NCBI GenBank assembly: GCA_028277885.1
Contig: JANQFK010000077.1
Span: forward strand, 1-64,000
Direction: 5' to 3'
Origin: Myxococcota bacterium
GTDB lineage: Bacteria > Myxococcota_A > UBA9160 > UBA6930
Length of the DNA: 64,000 bases
Shown: piece after piece, positions 18,248-28,916 of the stretch
Numbering within the stretch: position 1 is the stretch's first letter
Layout of the letters: the number at the start of each line of letters is the position of its first letter
Position numbers and translations under genes: made by a program
Notes under the pieces: model-generated
The model's input: only the letters and a program-made list of their open reading frames with translations
Database searches by the model: none
What the model was told of the DNA's origin: nothing

Positions 18248-18549
18248 TCTCGATCCTCCTGTCGGGACGGGACGGTCTCCCGTCGGCTACCCGCTCGCTC
18301 GGACGGGTGGTTGTCGGGTGGGTCGGCGTCGCGCGGGCGCGTGGAGCGCCGGTGGGGCGTCCCCCGGGCGGCCCGAACGTCGGCCGGCCCGCGTGCTGGG
18401 CCTCTCCTGGAGCGCTTCTCCTCCGCCGGCCCGAACCCGTCGCGGACCGGCAAACGCGAATCGCGAGGATCATATTCACCGTCGGTGGAAAATGACACCC
18501 CCCACGTTCCCGCGGGGGAGTGGGGGCTCGCGGCGCTACCCTCGTCGCC
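18248..18549. promoter_or_regulatory. divergent intergenic region
   Basis: 302 bases without a gene. On the minus strand TATGAT (about 18471-18476) with GTGTCA 18 bases upstream could be the lipoprotein promoter, and a near-perfect dyad TTCACCGTCGGTGGAA (18475-18490) overlaps it. The rest is GC-rich sequence with no other recognisable element. Confidence 0.35.
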
Positions 18550-18894
18550 ATGGCGGGCCCCTACGCGACGGATCGGGAGAGCCTCGAGCGGGTGGTCCAG
18601 GTGAGCTTCGTGCGCGCCGGCGGGCCGGGCGGACAGCACCGCAACAAGACCGAGACCGGCGTCCGACTGTTCCATCCGCCGAGCGGCATCACGCTCACGG
18701 CGTCGGAGCGGCGCAGCCAGGCCCAGAACCGCGAGATCGCCTTCCGCCGGCTGGCGGCGCGCCTGCGCGCGCGCAACCGGCGCCGGAAGGCGCGCATCCC
18801 CACCCGCAAGCCGCGGGCCGCCGAGGAGCGACGCCTGGAGGCCAAGCGGCAGCGCGCCCGCACCAAGCGCGAGCGCCGGCCGCCGCCGGAGTAG
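18550..18894 (+). CDS. release-factor-like peptidyl-tRNA hydrolase (GGQ protein)
   Basis: A 114-residue cytoplasmic protein with the class I release-factor catalytic motif GGPGGQHRNKTETGVRL (about 24-40) and a long basic C-terminal tail (RRRKARIPTRKPRAAEERR). It lacks codon-recognition domains. Such small GGQ proteins hydrolyse peptidyl-tRNA on stalled ribosomes (ArfB/YaeJ-like). The sequence HRNKTETG differs from the classical NVNK of ArfB, so it is a release-factor-like relative rather than certain ArfB. Confidence 0.85.
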   Translation: MAGPYATDRESLERVVQVSFVRAGGPGGQHRNKTETGVRLFHPPSGITLTASERRSQAQNREIAFRRLAARLRARNRRRKARIPTRKPRAAEERRLEAKRQRARTKRERRPPPE

Positions 18895-18930
18895 CCCGAC
18901 GGGAGCCGGCGGGCGGGCGGCCAGGAGGCC

Positions 18931-19045
18931 GACCCAGGCTGGGTCGGCTCCTGCCGCTGGCGAGCCCGCAGGGCTCGCTCCGCTAGCTGGGATTCCGCTT
19001 CGCGGAATCTCTCGCGTCGTCGGCTGATCCTCTCGGGCCAGCCTC

Positions 19046-19048
<3 letters not shown>
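18931..19048. repeat. modular hairpin element, copy 2 of 3
   Basis: Same module order as at 6576-6695: GACCCAGGCTGGGTC, GCGAGCCCGCAGGGCTCGC, GATTCCGCTTCGCGGAATC, then a CTGATCCTCTCGGGCCAG arm pair and GCCTCCTAG. It lies between converging genes, and CTA 19046-19048 is the ppk stop codon complement. Confidence 0.85.
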
Positions 19049-21271
<2,223 letters not shown>

Positions 21272-21337
21272 TCGGGGGTCCGAGGACGACAGTCTGCCAG
21301 ACCGACGCCGGGAGCACCACGCGCCCGGCGGGGAGCG

Positions 21338-21901
21338 CTAGAAGATGCTGCTGCCCGAGGTGGCGTCGCAGGGCCCGACGGTCTCGACCAGGGTCGGGGT
21401 CAGGGTGAAGGAGTCCCAGACGCCGCTGGCCTGGCAGCCGAGGGCGCCGGGCACGCCGGCGTTCAGCGGATCCTGCTTCACGTAGCCCCACAGGTTGATC
21501 GTGCCGTCCTGGTCCAGGTCCGAGGCGCCCTCGGCGGTGAAGGCGTTGGAGGGGATGCCCGCGCCGCCGTTCACCACGACGGCGTACTGGAAGCGGATCA
21601 CCCCCTCGGGCGCCCAGCCGATGGTGTCGAACCCCACCGAGCCGGGCCACGGCACCGGGTCCGTGGGCAGCGCGGCCGGAGTGGGCAGCGCGGCCACGTA
21701 GGAGCCGAACTCGACGAAGTAGCCCTCCTCGATGGTGCGGATCGAGGCGATGTTGGAGCGGCCCTCGGCGGACTGGCTGCGGTACTGCATGCGGCGGTAG
21801 CTGGGCACCGCGACGCTGGCCAGGGTTCCCACGATGGCGACGGTGATCATCAGCTCGATGAGGGAGAAGCCGGCGCGCCTCCGGCGGCGGATGGCGTTCA
21901 T
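21338..21901 (-). CDS. type IV pilin-like protein with class III signal peptide
   Basis: A 187-residue prepilin: short basic leader MNAIRRRRRAG, cleavage G/F before FSLIELMITVAIVGTLASVAVPSY with Glu5, then a globular domain with two C-terminal cysteines (GCQASG and GPCDATSG) that could form the pilin disulfide loop. The start at 21901 is chosen because GAGGAG lies upstream and it gives the proper short leader. A sigma54-type promoter precedes it, as for many pilA genes. Major pilin versus minor pseudopilin cannot be decided. Confidence 0.88.
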   Translation of the reverse strand: MNAIRRRRRAGFSLIELMITVAIVGTLASVAVPSYRRMQYRSQSAEGRSNIASIRTIEEGYFVEFGSYVAALPTPAALPTDPVPWPGSVGFDTIGWAPEGVIRFQYAVVVNGGAGIPSNAFTAEGASDLDQDGTINLWGYVKQDPLNAGVPGALGCQASGVWDSFTLTPTLVETVGPCDATSGSSIF

Positions 21902-21967
21902 GGCGTTCTCTCCTCTCGGACCGGCCCGGGGAACGGGAAGGCCGTTGCGTCTCGAGGGGTCGGTGAA

Positions 21968-21983
21968 AGCACGAGGCGTGCCA
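21968..21983 (-). promoter_or_regulatory. sigma54-type promoter of the pilin gene
   Basis: Minus strand TGGCACG-CCTC-GTGCTT, one mismatch in the -12 element, exact GG-N10-GC spacing. Predicted start near 21957, leader about 55 bases. PilR-controlled sigma54 promoters are the established mode for pilA in Pseudomonas and Myxococcus. Confidence 0.65.
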
Positions 21984-22159
21984 CCTCCCGTGTCGCACGT
22001 CACGGAAGCGCAGGCGGTCGCGCAACCGGCCGCCGGGGGGGAGCCTGCGGGTCGCGGGCCGGGCGAAGGGCCGCCGGCGCCGAGCGCCGCAGGAGCGCCC
22101 CGGGGTGACGAACTTTGCGCCTGCCAGTCACGAGACCGTCACCCGCAGCCCGGGTCGGG

Positions 22160-22783
22160 TCAGGCCGGGGAGACCTCAAGCACGCTCCAGCCCTCGCCCA
22201 GCTCGGCGAGCGCCTGCCTGCGCGCCGCGTCCTCGCCCGACGCGTTCACCAGCAGGCTGCGCGAGCGCGGGCCCGCGACCTGCTTCACCCGCACCCGGAA
22301 GGTCGCCTCGGGTCGCGAGGGCTCCTCCTGGGCGCGGCGCGTCTCGCGCGAGGCGCTCATCTCGCCGGACAGCAGGCGGAAGTACTCCTCGGGCGCGCTG
22401 GCGATGCGCAGCCCGATCCCGCCGGTCGCCACCGAGGCCAGCCGACGCGGAACCAGGCGCTTGCGCGCCACCTGGGCGTCGAGCTCGAGCGCGTCCCCGT
22501 CGCCGTCGCGCAGGGTGAGGCGCACGGGCGTCCCCGGACCGGGCGTGGCGTCGGTCTGGACGAAGAGCCCGCGCGGAGAGACGTCGAGCACGATCCCGCG
22601 GTGGCGGCGCCCCTCGGCCTCGATCTCGCAGATCACGCGCCGCTTCTGGCGCGAGCCCTGGCGTCGCTCCACGTGGACCTCCGCGAACGAGTCGCAGAGA
22701 GCCCCATCGGCGCGCGGGCCGCGGCCCTGAAACGCACCACCCGTGCGGGACCGGCAGCTCCGGTCCGCCCAGGCCGGGCTCAC
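22160..22783 (-). CDS. PilZ-domain protein
   Basis: A 207-residue protein. A PilZ domain (about 38-125) carries the c-di-GMP-binding signature RQKRR followed by DVSPRGLF (DxSxxG) and an RLTLRDGDG strand. The C-terminal part (about 140-205) is not recognised. It may connect c-di-GMP levels to pili, given the pilin gene downstream on the same strand, but the 258-base gap argues against a strict operon. The start is the first ATG; the first 30 residues look unstructured. Confidence 0.85.
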   Translation of the reverse strand: MSPAWADRSCRSRTGGAFQGRGPRADGALCDSFAEVHVERRQGSRQKRRVICEIEAEGRRHRGIVLDVSPRGLFVQTDATPGPGTPVRLTLRDGDGDALELDAQVARKRLVPRRLASVATGGIGLRIASAPEEYFRLLSGEMSASRETRRAQEEPSRPEATFRVRVKQVAGPRSRSLLVNASGEDAARRQALAELGEGWSVLEVSPA

Positions 22784-22801
22784 GACCTCCGGGTCAGGAG
22801 G

Positions 22802-23020
22802 TCAGGAGGTGACGCGGCGGCGCAGGACCCAGAAGACGAGGGTCGCGCCCGCGGCGAACAGCAGCAGCGCGCCGGGCTCGGGGATCGAGGGTCCGATGGT
22901 CTGCTCGGTCTGCTCCACCGACGCGGCATCGAGCATCGCGAGAGCCGGGGCTGCCGCGAGCACCAGTAGAGTCAGCATCGAGATGGCAAAGGCACGCATT
23001 GCGTTCAGTCCCGTTCTCAT
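22802..23020 (-). CDS. very small PEP-CTERM protein
   Basis: A 72-residue protein that is almost only sorting signals: signal peptide (AISMLTLLVLAAAPALA), a spacer of about 20 residues with SVEQTEQTIG, and a PEP-CTERM tail (IPEPGALLLFAAGATLVFW followed by RRR). PEP-CTERM proteins are processed by exosortase and linked to exopolysaccharide. GGGGGGTG precedes the chosen ATG; another in-frame ATG lies 21 bases downstream. The mature product would be a short peptide. Confidence 0.78.
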   Translation of the reverse strand: MRTGLNAMRAFAISMLTLLVLAAAPALAMLDAASVEQTEQTIGPSIPEPGALLLFAAGATLVFWVLRRRVTS

Positions 23021-23063
23021 TTCACCCCCCGCAGGACGGCTCTTCGCCGCCTCTTCGACCCGG

Positions 23064-23093
23064 ATCATACTACCCGGTGCCGCCTCGTGTAAA
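23064..23093 (-). promoter_or_regulatory. sigma70-like promoter of the small PEP-CTERM gene
   Basis: Minus strand TTTACA (23093-23088), 18-base spacer, TATGAT (23069-23064); start predicted near 23057, about 37 bases before the ATG. Confidence 0.45.
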
Positions 23094-23153
23094 TGCCTGA
23101 TCGGCTCCGAAATACCCAGAGATGCTCCAGAATCGACGCGCGAAGGGCTGGGG

Positions 23154-24413
23154 CTATTCGGGTCCCCGGGCGCCTCGAGGTCGGGCCTCCCGGTCCTCTC
23201 CCCGAGGGGCCTGCCGCCACCGCTCCAGCTCCGTCCGCAGTCGTTCGGGCGTGTTCAGCGCGGGGTCCTCGATGACCCGCTCCGTGAGGTGGCGCAGGGC
23301 CGCGCCGACCTCGGGGCCGGGCCCGCAGCCCAGCCACTCCATCAGCAGGCGCCCGTCCACCGCGAGCTGGCGCCGCCCGAGGGCCACGCCGCCGTCGGCG
23401 AGGGCCCGGGCCACGGCCGTCTCGACCTCGCGCAGGCGCGCCCGGGCCTCGTCCCGCTCGGCGGGGGGCAGCCCGCCCGCGCCGAGCTCGGCCTCGCGGA
23501 GCCGCACCGCGGCCGCCACCCGCTCGGCCCCGGCGCGCGCCAGCAGGCGCCGGGCCGCCACGCCCGAGCCGGGGCGCACCCGCTCCTCCAGCGGGTGCAG
23601 GGCCAGGATCTGCTCCACGGCCCGGGTGCGGGTGCGGCCGAAGCGGAGCCGGGCCAGGATGGCCGCCGCGCGGGTGCCGCGCAGCCAGCCGGCGAGGCGT
23701 AGCTCGAGCTCGCGGGGCAGGGCGGCCACCACCGCGGCGGCGTCCTCACCCACGCCCGGTGCGAGCCGCGCCTCGAGCCCGGTCCGGCGCAGCAGCGCCA
23801 GGCCGGCGTCGGCGCGCGGCCCCAGCAGCAGCCGCGCCAGCTCGTCGCGGATGCGCTCGCCCGCCACGCGCGCGAGCGGCCCGGCCTGCTCCGCCATGGC
23901 CTCCTCGAGGGCGGCGTCGGGATCGAGGGGCAGGGTGGAGGTGAAGCGCGCCGCGCGCAGCGCGCGCACGGGGTCCTCGGCGAGGCGCTCCGCCGCCGAG
24001 CCCACGGCGCGCAGCCGGCCCGCGGCGAGGTCGGCGAGGCCGCCGCACGGGTCGACGATGCGCCCGTCGCGCGGATCGAGGGCGACGGCGTTGACGGTGA
24101 AGTCGCGCCGCCGGAGGTCGCCCTCGAGGCCTCCTTCGCCGCGATAGCGGGTCACGTCGATCGGACCGTCGGGCGTCGGCACCATGACGGTCCCGTGCCG
24201 GATCCCGATGGGCACGGCGCGGGGGAAGAGCGCCAGCACCTCCTCGGGCGCGGCGTCGGTGGCGACGTCGAAGTCGTGCACCGGGGTGCCGGCGTGCAGC
24301 GCGCGCACGCACCCCCCCACGAGGAAGGCCTCGCGGCGCTCGGCCCGCAGGCGCTCCACGAGCCCGGCCACGGAGCGCGGGATGGCGAGGGGCTCCGCGG
24401 GCTCGGCCTGCAT
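23154..24413 (-). CDS. tRNA nucleotidyltransferase/poly(A) polymerase family protein
   Basis: A 419-residue class II nucleotidyltransferase: LVGGCVRALHAGTPVHDFDVATDA (active-site region with the DxD carboxylates, about 28-50), RRDFTVNAVALDP and DPVRALRAARF blocks, then a helical C-terminal region. It most likely adds CCA to tRNA 3' ends, although poly(A) polymerase cannot be excluded. The usual GGxVRD motif reads GGCVRA. The start at 24413 is chosen by homology length; a longer upstream extension is Arg/Ser-rich and unlikely. Confidence 0.87.
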   Translation of the reverse strand: MQAEPAEPLAIPRSVAGLVERLRAERREAFLVGGCVRALHAGTPVHDFDVATDAAPEEVLALFPRAVPIGIRHGTVMVPTPDGPIDVTRYRGEGGLEGDLRRRDFTVNAVALDPRDGRIVDPCGGLADLAAGRLRAVGSAAERLAEDPVRALRAARFTSTLPLDPDAALEEAMAEQAGPLARVAGERIRDELARLLLGPRADAGLALLRRTGLEARLAPGVGEDAAAVVAALPRELELRLAGWLRGTRAAAILARLRFGRTRTRAVEQILALHPLEERVRPGSGVAARRLLARAGAERVAAAVRLREAELGAGGLPPAERDEARARLREVETAVARALADGGVALGRRQLAVDGRLLMEWLGCGPGPEVGAALRHLTERVIEDPALNTPERLRTELERWRQAPRGEDREARPRGARGPE

Positions 24414-24513
24414 CGCGTCAGTGTACCGGGCGGCCGCCTTGGGAAGGGGGTCGGCGAGCGAAGCGACCGGGGGCGGGAGGGACCCGGGCGCGCAGGCGCG
24501 ATACACCACCGGC

Positions 24514-26349
24514 ATGGCCGTTCTGCGCTTCCGCACGCCCGGGCTGCCGCTCCCGGTGGAGGCGCTCCTGGCGCGGGTGCTGCCCGCCGCGGACGCCCGG
24601 GAGCGCGCCCGGCTGCTCGGGGCCGGCGCGCTGGGGACCGCCCGGGTCTCGGGCACGGACTGGCGGCCGGGCGACGTGCTGCGCGACCCCGCGCGGCGGC
24701 TCGCACCGGGGACGCCCTGCCGCCTCGCCGTCGCCCACGCTCCCGCCCTCGAGGCGGCCCTCTCGGACGTCTGGCAGGTGCTCGCGCCGGGCCTGCCCTG
24801 GCGCGCGGGCGAGCTGCCGGGCGGCGTCGGCTTCGTGCGGGTCGAGGAGCGCGCCGGGATCGCGCGCTACCGCGTGGAGGGAGGCTCCGGCCCGCTCTCG
24901 GGCGCCGCCGTCGCCGAGGCGCTGGCCGCGGCCGGCGCGCCGCCCCTTGGCGACCTCGAGCGCGGCGGGGTGGCGATCGAGGCGGGCCTGCAGGTGCACC
25001 CCGGCGAGAAGCTCCCTCCCGGCGCCTGGCCCGCCGAGCCGGTCTTCGCGCCGGACCTCGAGACCGGCGACCCACGCGCCGGGCTCGCGGTCTCCGCCGC
25101 CACCGGCAAGGCGCTCGCACGCGGCCACCCCTGGGTCGTGCGGGACCCGGAGACCGGCGACGTCGACCGCTTCCGTCCCGGCGCGCTGGTCCGGGTCCGG
25201 GCGAGCGGGGCCGGGGCGGACCGGGAGCTTCGCGTGCGGGTCGAGTCCGGGAGCCCCGGCGAGCCCGTGGCGGCGCGCGTCTGGGCGCGCGGCGACGCGA
25301 GGCGCGAGAGCGTCGAGGACCGGGTGGTGGCGGCGCTCGGCCGCCGCGCCGCGCTGCGCCGCTCCCCCTCGGACCCCCACGGCAGCGACGCCTTCCGGCT
25401 GATCCACGGCGAGGCCGACGGGCTCCCCGGCCTCGCACTGGACCGGCTCGGCCCGCTGCTGCGCGCGCTGGTCTCGGCGCGCTGCGCGGAGCCGCTGGTC
25501 GAGCGCGCCCTCGACTGCGCCCGGGCCGTGCTGCGCGACGAGCTCGGCACGGATCCGCCCACGCTCGTCGTCACCCGGCTGCGCCGCCCGCCGCGCGGTC
25601 GGCTCGAGGGCGTGCGGCTCGCGCGCGGCCCGGCGCCCGCGCTCGACGCCCGGGGCGGGCTCTTCGTGCGCGAGCGCGGCCTGCGCTTCGCCGTGGATCC
25701 GGGGCTGCTCACACCCGAGCGGCCGCGCCCCGGCACGGGCCTGTTCCTCGACCAGCGCGAGAACCGAGCGCGGGTCGCCGCCCGGGTGGCCTGGCGGGCC
25801 GGGCGCGGCGGGCCGGGCGGGCGCTACCTCAACCTGTTCGCCCACACCGGAGCCTTCAGCGTGGCGCTGCTCGCGGCGGGCGCCTCGGAGGTCGTGAGCG
25901 TGGACCTCTCGGCCGCCTACCTGCGCTGGCTGGAGCGCAACCTCGAGGCGAACGGGCTCGCGGGCGAGGGCCACCGGGCCGTGCGCTCCGACGGCCGGCG
26001 CCATCTCGAGGGGCTCGATCCGGCGGACCCCGCCGCGCGCTTCGACGGCATCGTGCTGGACCCGCCCACCGCGGCGGCGGCCGGGCGACGCTTCTGGAGC
26101 GTGCGGGGCGAGCTCGAGACCCTCGCCGTCCGCGCCCTCGCCCAGCTCGCGCCGGGCGGATGGCTGCTGCTCTCCCGCAACGACCGTCGCGCCGCGAAGG
26201 TCGGCGAGGCGTGGCCCGAGGAGCTGACGCGGCGCGCCCGCGTCCCCCTCGCGCGCATCGAGCCGGCGCCGCCGGGGCCGGACTTCCCGCGCCGGCGCGG
26301 GTTCCCGGAAGGCGAGCCCTTCCGTGCCTGGCTGCTGTCCCGCGCCTGA
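24514..26349 (+). CDS. class I SAM-dependent RNA methyltransferase, RlmI-like, with extra N-terminal region
   Basis: A 611-residue protein. The C-terminal two-thirds resemble RlmI: PUA-like domain (GHPWVVRDPETG), DGLPGLALDRLG, GLFLDQRENR, SAM-binding YLNLFAHTGAFSVALLAAGA and catalytic-loop DPPT. About 190 extra N-terminal residues include an S4-like stretch (RVSGTDWRPGDVLRDPARRL) and a segment with LQVHPGEKLPP. The family usually has about 400 residues, so this is a fusion or extended form. Substrate is probably 23S rRNA cytosine (inference). Confidence 0.83.
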   Translation: MAVLRFRTPGLPLPVEALLARVLPAADARERARLLGAGALGTARVSGTDWRPGDVLRDPARRLAPGTPCRLAVAHAPALEAALSDVWQVLAPGLPWRAGELPGGVGFVRVEERAGIARYRVEGGSGPLSGAAVAEALAAAGAPPLGDLERGGVAIEAGLQVHPGEKLPPGAWPAEPVFAPDLETGDPRAGLAVSAATGKALARGHPWVVRDPETGDVDRFRPGALVRVRASGAGADRELRVRVESGSPGEPVAARVWARGDARRESVEDRVVAALGRRAALRRSPSDPHGSDAFRLIHGEADGLPGLALDRLGPLLRALVSARCAEPLVERALDCARAVLRDELGTDPPTLVVTRLRRPPRGRLEGVRLARGPAPALDARGGLFVRERGLRFAVDPGLLTPERPRPGTGLFLDQRENRARVAARVAWRAGRGGPGGRYLNLFAHTGAFSVALLAAGASEVVSVDLSAAYLRWLERNLEANGLAGEGHRAVRSDGRRHLEGLDPADPAARFDGIVLDPPTAAAAGRRFWSVRGELETLAVRALAQLAPGGWLLLSRNDRRAAKVGEAWPEELTRRARVPLARIEPAPPGPDFPRRRGFPEGEPFRAWLLSRA

Positions 26350-26423
26350 CGACGCTGGTATCTTCCGTCCCTCCGAACACACGCATTCGACGCGACCATT
26401 CGACGCGAAGGGAGAGCGGCGCC

Positions 26424-27107
26424 ATGGCGGACGGCCAGGAGATCGACTTCGAGAGCGGCGGGGATCGGGTGGGGGCCTACCTGAGCCTGCCGGCCGCGGG
26501 CCGTGGGCCCGCCGTGATCGTGATCCAGGAGTGGTGGGGCCTCGTGCCGCACATCCGCGACGTCTGCGACCGCTTCGCCCGCGAGGGCTTCGTCGCGCTG
26601 GCGCCGGACCTCTACCGGGGAGAGTCCACCCAGGACCCGGACGAGGCGGGGCGGCTGATGATGGACCTCGAGATCCCGCGGGCCGCCCGGGACCTCGACG
26701 GCGCGGTGCAGGCGCTCCTCGGCCACGACGCCGTGGACGGCGCCAAGCTGGGGACCGTCGGCTTCTGCATGGGCGGACAGCTCGCCCTCTACGCCGCCAC
26801 CCGCAACCCGCGCATCGGCGCCGTGGCCGACTTCTACGGCGTGCACCCCAACGTCACCCTCGACCTGTCGAGCCTCGAGGCGCCGGTGCTCGGCATCTTC
26901 GCCGAGCGCGACGGCTTCGTGACCCCCGAGGCGGCGGGCAAGCTCGAGGCGGACCTGAAGGGCGCCGGCGTGCGCACCGACTTCCACGTCTTCCCGGGCG
27001 TCGACCACGCCTTCTTCAACGACACCCGGCCCGACGTGTTCGACGCCGGGGCCGCCGCCCAGGCCTGGTCGAAGACCCTCGCGTTCTTCCGTGCGGAGCT
27101 CGCTTGA
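26424..27107 (+). CDS. dienelactone hydrolase family protein
   Basis: A 227-residue alpha/beta hydrolase: IQEWWGL oxyanion region, nucleophile Cys115 in GFCMGG, Asp in FAERDGFV and His in GVDHAFFND complete the Cys-Asp-His triad. No signal peptide, so cytoplasmic. The substrate is not deducible; the family also holds general carboxylesterases. GGGAG lies upstream of the ATG. The next gene starts inside its stop codon. Confidence 0.92.
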   Translation: MADGQEIDFESGGDRVGAYLSLPAAGRGPAVIVIQEWWGLVPHIRDVCDRFAREGFVALAPDLYRGESTQDPDEAGRLMMDLEIPRAARDLDGAVQALLGHDAVDGAKLGTVGFCMGGQLALYAATRNPRIGAVADFYGVHPNVTLDLSSLEAPVLGIFAERDGFVTPEAAGKLEADLKGAGVRTDFHVFPGVDHAFFNDTRPDVFDAGAAAQAWSKTLAFFRAELA

Positions 27108-27982
27108 GCCCGAGGCGTGCCGCGCGCGAGGGCTGGCGGCTGCTCCTGCCGGGCCCGCTGCGCGGGCTCGTGGACGAGCTCGAGGAGCGCGCCTCGCGGG
27201 TCCCGACCGAGCTGAACGAGTACGGGGTCGACCCCTTCGGCGCCGATCCCGACTACACCCGCAAGGTGCTGCTGCCCGCGGCGATCCTGTACCGGTACTG
27301 GCTGCGGGTCGAGACCCGGGGCATCGAGAAGGTGCCGCCGGGACGCCTGCTGCTGATCGGCAACCACGCCGGCAACACCTTCGCCTGGGACGGCGCGATG
27401 CTCGGCATGGCGATGCTGCTCGAGGGCGAGCCGCCGCGCATGATCCGGGGCATGGCGGAGTACTACCTGCCCCAGATCCCCTTCTTCACGGTGCTGATGC
27501 ATCGCTCGGGCTCGGTGGTGGGCACGCCGGAGAACTGCGTGCAGCTCCTCGACCGGGGAGAGGCGGTGATGGTCTTCCCCGAAGGCCAGCGCGGGTTCGT
27601 GAAGACCTGGCCCCACCGCTACGAGCTCCAGCGCTTCGGTCTCGGCTTCATGCGCCTCGCCCTCGAGACCGACACGCCCATCGTGCCCGTCGGCATCGTG
27701 GGCAGCGAGGAGCAGTCCCCGGCCTTCGCCAACCTGCGCTGGCTCGGCGGGCTCGTCGGGTCCCCCGCCTTCCCCATCACGCCGACCTTCCCCTGGCTCG
27801 GCCTGGCCGGCTTCCTGCCCCTGCCCGTCAAGTTCCGCATCCACTTCGGCGACCCCCTGCGCTTTGAGGGCGACCCGAGCGAGGACGACGCCACCATCGA
27901 GAAGAAGGTGGAGACGGTGAAGGACCGCATCCGCGAGCTCGTCTCCGACGGCCTCTCCGAGCGCCGCACCTGGTTCTGGTAG
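27104..27982 (+). CDS. lysophospholipid acyltransferase family protein
   Basis: A 292-residue acyltransferase with NHAGNTFAWDG (catalytic His and Asp, variant of HX4D), a hydrophobic segment, and VFPEGQRG (FPEGxR substrate site). The TTG start overlaps the TGA of the hydrolase gene; no other start precedes the conserved part in a better position. It probably acylates a glycerolipid at the membrane. Translational coupling suggests a shared lipid or ester function with the hydrolase. Confidence 0.87.
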   Translation: MSPRRAAREGWRLLLPGPLRGLVDELEERASRVPTELNEYGVDPFGADPDYTRKVLLPAAILYRYWLRVETRGIEKVPPGRLLLIGNHAGNTFAWDGAMLGMAMLLEGEPPRMIRGMAEYYLPQIPFFTVLMHRSGSVVGTPENCVQLLDRGEAVMVFPEGQRGFVKTWPHRYELQRFGLGFMRLALETDTPIVPVGIVGSEEQSPAFANLRWLGGLVGSPAFPITPTFPWLGLAGFLPLPVKFRIHFGDPLRFEGDPSEDDATIEKKVETVKDRIRELVSDGLSERRTWFW

Positions 27983-28057
27983 AGGGGACGTTCCTTGAGA
28001 ATCTCAGTTTCTCGACCCGCGGGGACGTAAGTTGGTTTCTCGAGGAACGTCCCCCCT
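27982..28057. repeat. long imperfect inverted repeat (MITE/REP-like)
   Basis: Arms of about 20 bases, beginning GAGGGGACGTTCC and ending GGAACGTCCCCCCTC, enclose about 36 bases that repeat parts of the arms (GGGGACGTAAG, TTTCTCGA). It fills the gap between converging genes. Its lower GC and internal repeats suggest a small mobile or REP-type element as well as a terminator. Confidence 0.6.
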
Positions 28058-28063
28058 CGCCCC

Positions 28064-28870
28064 CTAGCGCTCGTCGGGGAGGAGGGCGCGGAAGAGGGGG
28101 ACGAGGTCGGGGCCCTGGCGGATGGTGTGGCCGCCGTCGACGCCGATGCACTGGCCCGTCACCCAGCCGGCCTCGTCGGAGAGCAGGAACGCCACCGCGG
28201 GTCCCACGTCCTGGGGCGCACCGATCTTCGACACCGGCATCAGGCGCAGGTACTCGGCGCGCGCATCCTCGTTGCCGGTGAGCGCCGCGGTGAGGTCCGT
28301 CTCCACCAGGCTCGGCATCACGGCGTTCACGCGGATGCCGTGCTCGCCGAGGTCGTCGGCGCTGCAGCGGGTGAGCATGTTGAGCCCCGCCTTGGAGGCG
28401 CAGTAGGCGTCCATCCAGCGGTGGGTGAGGGCGCCCGCGATGGAGCTCACGTTCACGATGCTCCCGCCCCCCGCGCGCTTGAAGGCCCGGGCCTCGGCGC
28501 GCAGGCAGCGGAACACCCCCACGAGGTTGGTGTCGAGCACGTCGCTGAACTGCTCCGAGGTGCTGTTGAGCACGCTGCCGATGCTGCCGATGCCGGCGGC
28601 GTTCACGGCGAGGTCGAAGCGGGCGCCGCGCTCCGCCGCGAAGGCGCCGGCGGCCTCCACGGCAGCCTCCACCGAGGCGTCGTCCCGTACGTCGCACACC
28701 GCCGTGCCGGCACGCTCGCCGAGCCGCTTGGCGGCGGCGCCCAGCACCTCGGGGCGACGCCCCGCCAGCACCACCGCGCCGCCGCCGGCGTGGATGGCGC
28801 GCGCGCAGGCGAGACCGATGCCGGTGCCGCCCCCGGTCACGAAGGCGACGCGTCCCTCGAAGCTGGCCAT
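28064..28870 (-). CDS. short-chain dehydrogenase/reductase
   Basis: A 268-residue classical SDR: NAD(P) motif TGGGTGIG (about 11-18), NAAG, catalytic Ser in IVNVSSIAG and YCASK. After GRRPEV the cofactor-loop suggests NADPH preference (Arg residues). Substrate unknown. GGAGG is located upstream of the ATG. No obviously related metabolic neighbours. Confidence 0.92.
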   Translation of the reverse strand: MASFEGRVAFVTGGGTGIGLACARAIHAGGGAVVLAGRRPEVLGAAAKRLGERAGTAVCDVRDDASVEAAVEAAGAFAAERGARFDLAVNAAGIGSIGSVLNSTSEQFSDVLDTNLVGVFRCLRAEARAFKRAGGGSIVNVSSIAGALTHRWMDAYCASKAGLNMLTRCSADDLGEHGIRVNAVMPSLVETDLTAALTGNEDARAEYLRLMPVSKIGAPQDVGPAVAFLLSDEAGWVTGQCIGVDGGHTIRQGPDLVPLFRALLPDER

Positions 28871-28916
28871 GGAGTCCTCCGCCGCGAGGCGCGGAGTGTA
28901 CCCCGATGGCGCGCTG

